From: JADFNO01 sp965369945
GTDB lineage: Bacteria; Planctomycetota; Phycisphaerae; Phycisphaerales; SM1A02
Reading direction: 5' to 3'
Length of the DNA: 11,890 nucleotides
Assembly: GCA_965369945.1 (NCBI GenBank)
Contig: CBDUST010000122.1
Span: 1-11,890, forward strand
The translations under genes and the position numbers were made by a program. Positions 7,334-11,890 of this stretch are shown here, in pieces. The notes beneath the pieces were generated by a model that worked only from the letters and a program-made list of their open reading frames with translations, had not been told where the DNA came from and did no database searches. The number at the start of each line of letters is the position of its first letter. Positions within the stretch are counted from its first letter, which is position 1.

Positions 7334-7370
7334 AGTTCCGCCGAATTCATCAACCAGCGTATTATCCCAG

Positions 7371-7398
7371 ACTCCTAACTCCTAACTCCTAACTCCTC
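7371..7398. repeat. Four-copy heptanucleotide tandem repeat
   Basis: Three perfect copies of ACTCCTA and a fourth ending in C (ACTCCTC) stand head to tail in the 70-nt gap between the divergent starts of anmK (7333) and the decarboxylase (7404). On the minus strand it reads as a chain of TAGGAGT units, each with an AGGAG core, but the nearest is 37 nt from the anmK ATG, too far for a ribosome binding site. No reading frame explains it. A lone ACTCCTAACT recurs at 8488-8497, just before the next plus-strand gene. Confidence 0.85.
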
Positions 7399-7403
7399 AA
7401 CCC

Positions 7404-8375
7404 ATGATCAAACGCATTCTCGTCACTGGCGGAGCTGGTTTCCTCGGCTCCCATCTTTGCGATCGGCTCGTGTCAGCCGGTCAGGATGTCATTTGCATCG
7501 ATAATTTCTTCACGTCGCAGAAATCCAACATCGAGCACCTCCTGGAGCGGCCCAATTTCGAGCTGGTTCGCCACGATGTGATCCAGCCGTTCTTCCTTGA
7601 GGTGGACGAGATCTACAACCTCGCCTGTCCCGCCGCGCCGGGCCATTACCAGTTCAACCCGATCAAGACGATCAAGACTTCCGTGATGGGGGCGATCCAT
7701 GTGCTGGGGCTCGCCAAGCGCGTTCGCGCCAAGGTGCTCCACACTTCGACAAGCGAGGTCTACGGCGATCCGGACGTACACCCTCAGCCGGAATCGTATC
7801 GCGGTAATGTCAACCCGATCGGCCCGCGCGCGTGTTACGACGAAGGCAAGCGCGCCGCTGAGACGTTGATGTTTGACTACCGCCGACAGAACAACGTCAA
7901 TATCCGCGTGGTGCGTATCTTCAATACGTACGGTCCTCGCATGCACCCCTTTGATGGACGTGTCGTCAGTAACTTTATTCGCCAGGCGCTTGCCAACGAG
8001 GACATCACCATCTACGGCGACGGCGATCAGACACGATCGTTTTGTTACGTAGACGATCTGATCGACGGGCTTTTAGCAATGATGGACGCACCGGACGACT
8101 TCCCCGGACCGGTGAACCTTGGTAATCCCGGTGAATTCACAATTCGCCAATTGGCCGAATTCACTAAGGAACTGACTGGATCGTCGTGCAAGATCATTTG
8201 TGGAAAGCCGCAGCCGCAGGACGATCCAGCTCGGCGTTGTCCGGATATCAGTTTGGCGCGTGAGAAACTGAACTGGCAGCCGACGATCGAGTTGACGGAA
8301 GGCCTGGCCAGGACGATCGAGTGGTTCAAGGGCATTAATCTGGACGCCTATCGCGCTCCGACACCGAATTACTGA
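7404..8375 (+). CDS. uxs: UDP-glucuronic acid decarboxylase (UDP-xylose synthase)
   Basis: A 323-residue extended short-chain dehydrogenase/reductase that oxidises UDP-glucuronate at C4 with bound NAD+, decarboxylates it and reduces the product to UDP-xylose, a donor for surface polysaccharides. The NAD-binding loop is TGGAGFLGSH (8-17) and IDNFFT (32-37) is the acidic strand end. The catalytic set is Thr115/Ser116, Glu118 in TSEVYGDP, and Tyr145-Lys149 in GPRACYDEGKR. The 'YNLACPAAPGHYQ' and 'EVYGDPDVHPQPESY' blocks separate UXS from GalE and RmlB relatives. Length is typical of stand-alone bacterial UXS, with no membrane segment or fused formyltransferase. The start ATG directly follows the heptanucleotide repeat region and has no clear Shine-Dalgarno. 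The flanking genes are not glycan genes, so it may be a single-gene transcript. Confidence 0.95.
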   Translation: MIKRILVTGGAGFLGSHLCDRLVSAGQDVICIDNFFTSQKSNIEHLLERPNFELVRHDVIQPFFLEVDEIYNLACPAAPGHYQFNPIKTIKTSVMGAIHVLGLAKRVRAKVLHTSTSEVYGDPDVHPQPESYRGNVNPIGPRACYDEGKRAAETLMFDYRRQNNVNIRVVRIFNTYGPRMHPFDGRVVSNFIRQALANEDITIYGDGDQTRSFCYVDDLIDGLLAMMDAPDDFPGPVNLGNPGEFTIRQLAEFTKELTGSSCKIICGKPQPQDDPARRCPDISLAREKLNWQPTIELTEGLARTIEWFKGINLDAYRAPTPNY

Positions 8376-8420
8376 ACAGCGCGCCGTCCGTAGCTTCACC
8401 CCAAATTTCTGTTGCCGGAC

Positions 8421-8487
8421 GACTCAGACGGCCGAAAAGCTTCCAGGCACCTTTTGGGGCATTTTGGGGACACTCGGCGGCTGAGTC
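8421..8487 (+). promoter_or_regulatory. Interrupted inverted repeat in the leader of the dockerin gene
   Basis: GACTCAG at 8421-8427 pairs with CTGAGTC at 8481-8487, and GCCGA at 8431-8435 pairs with TCGGC at 8474-8478. This gives twelve potential base pairs with a small internal bulge. The 38-nt core holds TTTTGGGG twice (8452-8459 and 8462-8469), one helical turn apart. The element lies between the decarboxylase stop and the next ribosome binding site (GGAG, 8498-8501). It could be a folded leader or an operator. No T-run makes it a standard terminator. Confidence 0.35.
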
Positions 8488-8508
8488 ACTCCTAACTGGA
8501 GAAGCAAA

Positions 8509-9648
8509 ATGGCAATACCAAGCTCGCGGGGGCGCTGTGTCGTTGGGATATTGAGGGCATTGACCCTAGGTACAGCGATGATCGCGTCCGCAGAAGTCGT
8601 CGCTCAAGGCGGCGATAATTGCGCGTCGCCGCTGGAAATTTCCGACCTGCCGTTCGTGGACGTCGGAGACACGAATTTCTTCGCCAACGACTACGCGCTA
8701 ACTTGCGTCTTCGGCGAAGCGGCCGACTCCGACGCTCGAGATGTCGTCTACCGTTACACGCCGCTGCGGGACGAACTCGTGACGATCAGCCTGTGCGGCT
8801 CCGGGTTCGATACCGAGTTGTACATCTTCGAAGGCTCGTGCCCCGGAGAGAGTGATCCAATCGCCTGCAGTGACGACGATTGTTTCGGCGCCAATGGTCG
8901 ATCGTTCGAGTCGCATTTGGACAGCATCGCACTCTCAGCGGGCGTGACGTACTACATTGTCATCGATGGCTTTGTGAACGAGCGCGGGATGTATGTGCTG
9001 TCGATGAGTTCATCGTTCTGTGCTGATTGCCCCGATGGCGCGACGCAAGAGGGTGAGCCCAACTGCGGCTTGGGAGACGACGGCCTGCCCGACGATTTCG
9101 TCAACGGTGGGTGTAACTCGACCGAGCCTGTGTTTTCTCCGATCGCCGATAGTGAAACCGTCTGCGGCGTCACGGCGTCCAACCCCGACACCGGCGCGCG
9201 TGATACGGATTGGTACGAGTTCGTGCTGACGGAGCCGCGGATCGTTACCTGGCTGGTCACGGCGGAATTCCGAACGCTCATCGGACTCGTCGATAACGGC
9301 GGGATAGCGGACTGCACCGACGTAATCTGCTTCGTAACTTCTACGGAAACAGCATCGTGTCAGGACAGATATGTCTCGGCGCTGCTCGGCCCGGGGACGT
9401 GGTGGGCTTATGTAGCGCCGTTCTTCCAGGATGAAGGCGATTGTCAATTCTCCTATACGGCGACACTGCTGACGGTGCGTCCGGCTGACCTGAACGGCGA
9501 TGGCGTCGTCGATTCGCACGATGTTTTGATTCTGTTGGCATTTTGGGGTCCGTGCCCCGAGCCGCCCGCGGCCTGTTCGCCCGACCTGGACTTTAACGGT
9601 GTTGTCGGAGCCAGTGATCTACTCCTCCTTCTGGCCGACTGGGGGTAG
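8509..9648 (+). CDS. Secreted protein with PPC-like domains and C-terminal dockerin repeats
   Basis: A 379-residue exported protein. Residues 1-~32 are a signal peptide (basic SSRGR, hydrophobic core, AQG junction). Residues ~35-168 form a jelly-roll-like module of the bacterial pre-peptidase C-terminal (PPC) kind: DVVYRYTPLRDELVTISLCGSGFDTELYIFEG, then YYIVIDGF … GMYVLSMS. A cysteine-rich link (CADCPDGATQEGEPNCG) precedes a second module at ~200-322 (GCNSTEPVFSPI … RDTDWYEFVLTEP). The C-terminal 54 residues (326-379) hold two dockerin-like calcium loops, DLNGDGVVDSHDVLILLAFWGPCP and DLDFNGVVGASDLLLLLADWG; the second is less canonical (Phe in a loop position). GGAGAA at 8498-8503 supports the start. 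There is no enzyme active site. The dockerin tail is probably a planctomycete sorting or surface-attachment tail, since no cohesin is seen here. Confidence 0.85.
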   Translation: MAIPSSRGRCVVGILRALTLGTAMIASAEVVAQGGDNCASPLEISDLPFVDVGDTNFFANDYALTCVFGEAADSDARDVVYRYTPLRDELVTISLCGSGFDTELYIFEGSCPGESDPIACSDDDCFGANGRSFESHLDSIALSAGVTYYIVIDGFVNERGMYVLSMSSSFCADCPDGATQEGEPNCGLGDDGLPDDFVNGGCNSTEPVFSPIADSETVCGVTASNPDTGARDTDWYEFVLTEPRIVTWLVTAEFRTLIGLVDNGGIADCTDVICFVTSTETASCQDRYVSALLGPGTWWAYVAPFFQDEGDCQFSYTATLLTVRPADLNGDGVVDSHDVLILLAFWGPCPEPPAACSPDLDFNGVVGASDLLLLLADWG

Positions 9649-9676
9649 TCCCGCTTTGATTGATCGGTCACGATCC

Positions 9677-9682
9677 AAGGAG
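9677..9682 (+). promoter_or_regulatory. Ribosome binding site of the FG-GAP protein
   Basis: AAGGAG stands 8 nt before ATG 9691 and 5 nt before the in-frame GTG at 9688, so either codon could be used. The spacing slightly favours ATG 9691, which shortens the protein by one residue. Confidence 0.6.
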
Positions 9683-9690
9683 CCTTCGTG

Positions 9691-11181
9691 ATGTTGAGAC
9701 GAATCGCAAGTGCCAGTCGCGCATGGATGATGCTCGCCCCGATGGCGATGACGCTTGGTGTACTAGCCCAACCAACACTGGGGCAATGCGAGATTGGCGA
9801 ACTGTTGGCGTCGGATGGCACAGGCGGCGACTATTTCGGCCGGTCAGTCGCGATAAATGGAGATATCATCATCGTTGGCGCTGCCGACTGCTGTGACCCG
9901 GGAGATGATACGGGTTCAGCCTATATTTTTCAGCGCGACGGCTCATCGTGGATAGAACAAGCCAAGCTTCTTGCTTCGGATGGGGCAGAGGGAGATGAGT
10001 TTGGTATCTCAGTTGGCGTTTCCGGAAACCTCGCGATTGTCGGCGCTCAAAGAAATGACGAAAACGGATTTGTATCCGGCGCTGCCTACATCTTCAAGTA
10101 CATTCCCCAATCAAACGAATGGGTTGAGCAAGCCAAACTTCTGGCGTCTGACGGAGCGGCCGGAGACCTGTTCGGATTCTCAGTTGATATCTGCGGCGAC
10201 TTTGCAGTCGTCGGGGCGCACCGTCACGATATCGGGAACTCGGACAACGGTGCAGCCTATTTGTTTCAAACAAGCGATGATGGCCAGTCGTGGACAGAGG
10301 TCGCCAGACTGTGGGCATCGGATGGCCTATTTCTACCTCAACGGCATGGGATCTCGGTTGCGATTGATGACGATCTCATCGTTGTGGGCGCTTATTGGGC
10401 GGGCCCGAAGGGTAGCGATTCGGGAGCAGCGTACGTTTATAGAATCGGTGACAATATTCCGAACTTGATGTTCGAAGAGGACAAACTACTGCCAGCCGAT
10501 GGCGAGGCTGGAGACAGGTTCGGGTCGCGTGTGGCGATCGACGCCGATCGTTGCGTGGTTGGCGCCTTCGGCGACAGTGACAACGGAAGCGGCGCCGGAG
10601 CAGCGTATGTGTTTCGGTATGATAACGATGCAGCAGCTTGGATTGAGGAAGCCAAGCTATTGGCGATAGACGGCGAAAGTGGCGACGAATTTGCGACAGT
10701 GGCGATCCAGGGCGAGGTTGTTGTCGTCGGTGCAACCAAGCACGATCTCCCAGTCCAGGATGCCGGAGCTGCCTATGTGTTCATGTTCGACCCACAAACC
10801 GAGCGATGGAACGACCATGGAAAGCTTACAGCCTCGGATAATGCCTCATATGACTTCTTCGGATCGGGCGTTGCGATCAGCAACGGCAAAGTCGTTGTCG
10901 GGGCGTATCGGCATGATGACCTTGGTAGCTCCTCGGGCTCGGCGTACGTTTTTGACGCACTCGCCGAGACCGACGCGAACAACAACGGCATACCCGATGC
11001 CTGTGAGCCGGGTTTCGGCGATCTGAACTCAGACGGCGTCGTAGGCGCGGCGGATGTCGTCATTCTTTTGGCCTTCTGGGGACCGTGCCCACCGCCGCCG
11101 ATCGAATGTCTGGGTGACTTGAATGCCGATGGGGTCGTGAGCGCCGCTGATTTGCTCATTCTGCTTGCCAATTGGAGCTGA
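9691..11181 (+). CDS. Secreted seven-repeat FG-GAP beta-propeller with dockerin repeats
   Basis: A 496-residue exported protein. After a signal peptide (~1-31, ending near LGQC) come seven copies of an FG-GAP blade: 'LLASDG--GD-FG-SVA…GD--IVGA…GAAY-F'. The blade openings fall at about residues 38, 94, 150, 207, 266, 324 and 379, filling ~38-423 and predicting a closed integrin-alpha-like seven-bladed beta-propeller. Blade 4 has lost the GD-FG core (LFLPQRHG) and blade 6 reads GDEFA and is shorter. A calcium-loop linker follows (DANNNGIPDACE, ~428-439), then two dockerin-type repeats (~444-496: DLNSDGVVGAADVVILLAFWGPCP, DLNADGVVSAADLLILLANWS). This tail closely matches that of the gene just upstream, so both proteins probably share the same export or anchoring route. 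No catalytic residues are visible; a binding or adhesion role is inferred. Only 42 nt separate it from the upstream gene, so co-transcription is plausible. Confidence 0.87.
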   Translation: MLRRIASASRAWMMLAPMAMTLGVLAQPTLGQCEIGELLASDGTGGDYFGRSVAINGDIIIVGAADCCDPGDDTGSAYIFQRDGSSWIEQAKLLASDGAEGDEFGISVGVSGNLAIVGAQRNDENGFVSGAAYIFKYIPQSNEWVEQAKLLASDGAAGDLFGFSVDICGDFAVVGAHRHDIGNSDNGAAYLFQTSDDGQSWTEVARLWASDGLFLPQRHGISVAIDDDLIVVGAYWAGPKGSDSGAAYVYRIGDNIPNLMFEEDKLLPADGEAGDRFGSRVAIDADRCVVGAFGDSDNGSGAGAAYVFRYDNDAAAWIEEAKLLAIDGESGDEFATVAIQGEVVVVGATKHDLPVQDAGAAYVFMFDPQTERWNDHGKLTASDNASYDFFGSGVAISNGKVVVGAYRHDDLGSSSGSAYVFDALAETDANNNGIPDACEPGFGDLNSDGVVGAADVVILLAFWGPCPPPPIECLGDLNADGVVSAADLLILLANWS

Positions 11182-11221
11182 GCGCCCTGGTTGAACCCTT
11201 GCAGTCACAAGGAGTACGAAC

Positions 11222-11890
11222 GTGGATTCGCTAGACGCCAATTCAACATCTGCTAAGGCACGTCGACTTGCGTCGCGGTCTCGCCCGGAGATAGCAACTC
11301 GTCTCCAACGTTTGGCCACCGGGATCTTCGTGGCTGGGTTTGCGAGCACGGTGGTGGCGTCTCGGGTTCTCGCTCCACTCAATTCGGTACGTGGGGGTGG
11401 TTACCCATCGGTGCCGACGCCCAATTTCGACGCTCCTATCAAGCAAGGCTCACATGATCAGGCGAACGACTCGGCTTCGATCCGGATGCAGGAGACGAGT
11501 CGATTGCTCATCGAACTACGCCAGGCTGTTCAGACTATCGGTGTTGCCGATGATACCTCGCGCATCGAGGCACGGGCCCGAGCGCACGAGATCGCGCGCA
11601 GTTTAGCGGTGATCAACCGTGTAGTCAGCACAACTGAAGCTCCCAACGGGCGTTCGGTTGCGTTGGGCCAATGCGCATCCCCGGCCGAGCACGCCGTTTC
11701 CTACTTGTCTACCTCTAGTTTCCTGTCCCTAGGGGCAGTCCTATCGATCCAGGGTACGGAAGGAGTGCATTCGTTTGCGTTCGCCTCAGGATCGTCCCAA
11801 GGCGGCATCATCAAAGCCATTAATGCGTTCACAAGGACTACCGGTGTTGAAGCACTGCAGAACGATCAGAACACCAGCCGTGTTGAGCTG
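11222..11890 (+). CDS. Flagellin-IN-containing protein, 3' end missing
   Basis: The frame stays open from GTG 11222 to the window edge, giving 223 residues without a stop. AAGGAG at 11209-11214, 7 nt upstream, supports the start. A hydrophobic stretch at ~33-51 (TGIFVAGFASTVVASRVLA) behind a basic N-terminus could be a long signal peptide or anchor. A helical, possibly coiled-coil region runs ~88-135. The last ~50 residues match the flagellin IN motif seen in flagellins and hook proteins: LSIQGTEG, then FAFASGSS, then IIKAINAFTRTTGVEAL. In such domains a beta-hairpin is followed by 'I…AIN…T-TGV-A'. The TRLQRLATG at ~26-34 also echoes the conserved flagellin N-terminal 'LERLSTG', but the rest of the flagellin D0/D1 signature is not evident. 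It may be a divergent planctomycete flagellin-like or surface protein. It follows the FG-GAP gene after 40 nt on the same strand. Confidence 0.75.
   Translation, partial: MDSLDANSTSAKARRLASRSRPEIATRLQRLATGIFVAGFASTVVASRVLAPLNSVRGGGYPSVPTPNFDAPIKQGSHDQANDSASIRMQETSRLLIELRQAVQTIGVADDTSRIEARARAHEIARSLAVINRVVSTTEAPNGRSVALGQCASPAEHAVSYLSTSSFLSLGAVLSIQGTEGVHSFAFASGSSQGGIIKAINAFTRTTGVEALQNDQNTSRVEL

Noticed and set aside
7371..7398. AGGAGT chain as a ribosome binding site for anmK
   Set aside because: The nearest unit is 37 nt from ATG 7333, and the intervening minus-strand sequence has a stop codon in at least one frame and no alternative start consistent with AnmK.
8459..8469. GCATTTTGGGG shared with the dockerin coding sequence at 9538-9548, suggesting a dockerin remnant in the leader
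   Set aside because: The identity is only 11 bases and no wider dockerin-like frame surrounds the leader copy, so chance is the simpler reading.
1..11890. A complete defence, CRISPR or mobile-element system
   Set aside because: No nuclease, helicase, reverse transcriptase, integrase, transposase domain or regularly spaced repeat array could be read on either strand; the genes are envelope-related and ordinary in composition.

Overview
The window most likely comes from a member of the Planctomycetota, probably an uncultured Phycisphaerae-like lineage. This is inferred from gene content, not from a marker gene. The main clues are two secreted proteins ending in paired dockerin-type repeats of the 'DLN-DGVV…LLAFWGPCP…DLLILLA-W' kind, a C-terminal CxxCxYDLRG…CPECG zinc ribbon, a pseudopilin-like protein, and a flagellin-IN-type module of the sort seen in planctomycete secreted proteins. 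Base composition is moderately GC-rich and even throughout, with no obvious foreign island. No rRNA, tRNA, CRISPR array or intact insertion sequence was seen.

Layout. (1) 1-475: an unresolved left edge, then a small membrane-anchored protein without an ATG start. (2) 522-2210, minus: a CPA2/KefB-type cation:proton antiporter with a C-terminal NAD-binding RCK-N domain. (3) 2401-4407, plus: a compact three-gene operon of lipoprotein, ECF sigma factor (4-nt GTGA overlap) and membrane protein placed as the anti-sigma factor. It looks like a self-contained envelope-sensing regulatory unit. It is followed by a perfect 20-bp inverted repeat at 4473-4548. (4) 4657-7333, minus: a pseudopilin-like/zinc-ribbon membrane protein, a small PepSY transmembrane protein, and anmK (anhydro-N-acetylmuramic acid kinase, cell-wall recycling) with an altered active-site loop. 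(5) 7371-7398: a heptanucleotide tandem repeat in the divergent intergenic region. (6) 7404-8375, plus: UDP-glucuronate decarboxylase, which makes UDP-xylose for surface glycans. (7) 8509-11890, plus: a run of exported proteins, namely a PPC-like protein with dockerin repeats, a seven-bladed FG-GAP beta-propeller with dockerin repeats, and a truncated flagellin-IN-containing protein that runs off the right edge.

The common theme is the cell envelope: ion exchange, envelope signalling, wall recycling, nucleotide-sugar synthesis and secreted/surface proteins. The genes do not form one recognisable pathway. The less ordinary items are the flagellin-IN protein at the right edge, the pseudopilin/zinc-ribbon fusion, the AnmK active-site variant, the lipoprotein-sigma-anti-sigma operon, and the two non-coding repeats. 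No clearly new multi-gene defence or mobile system was found.
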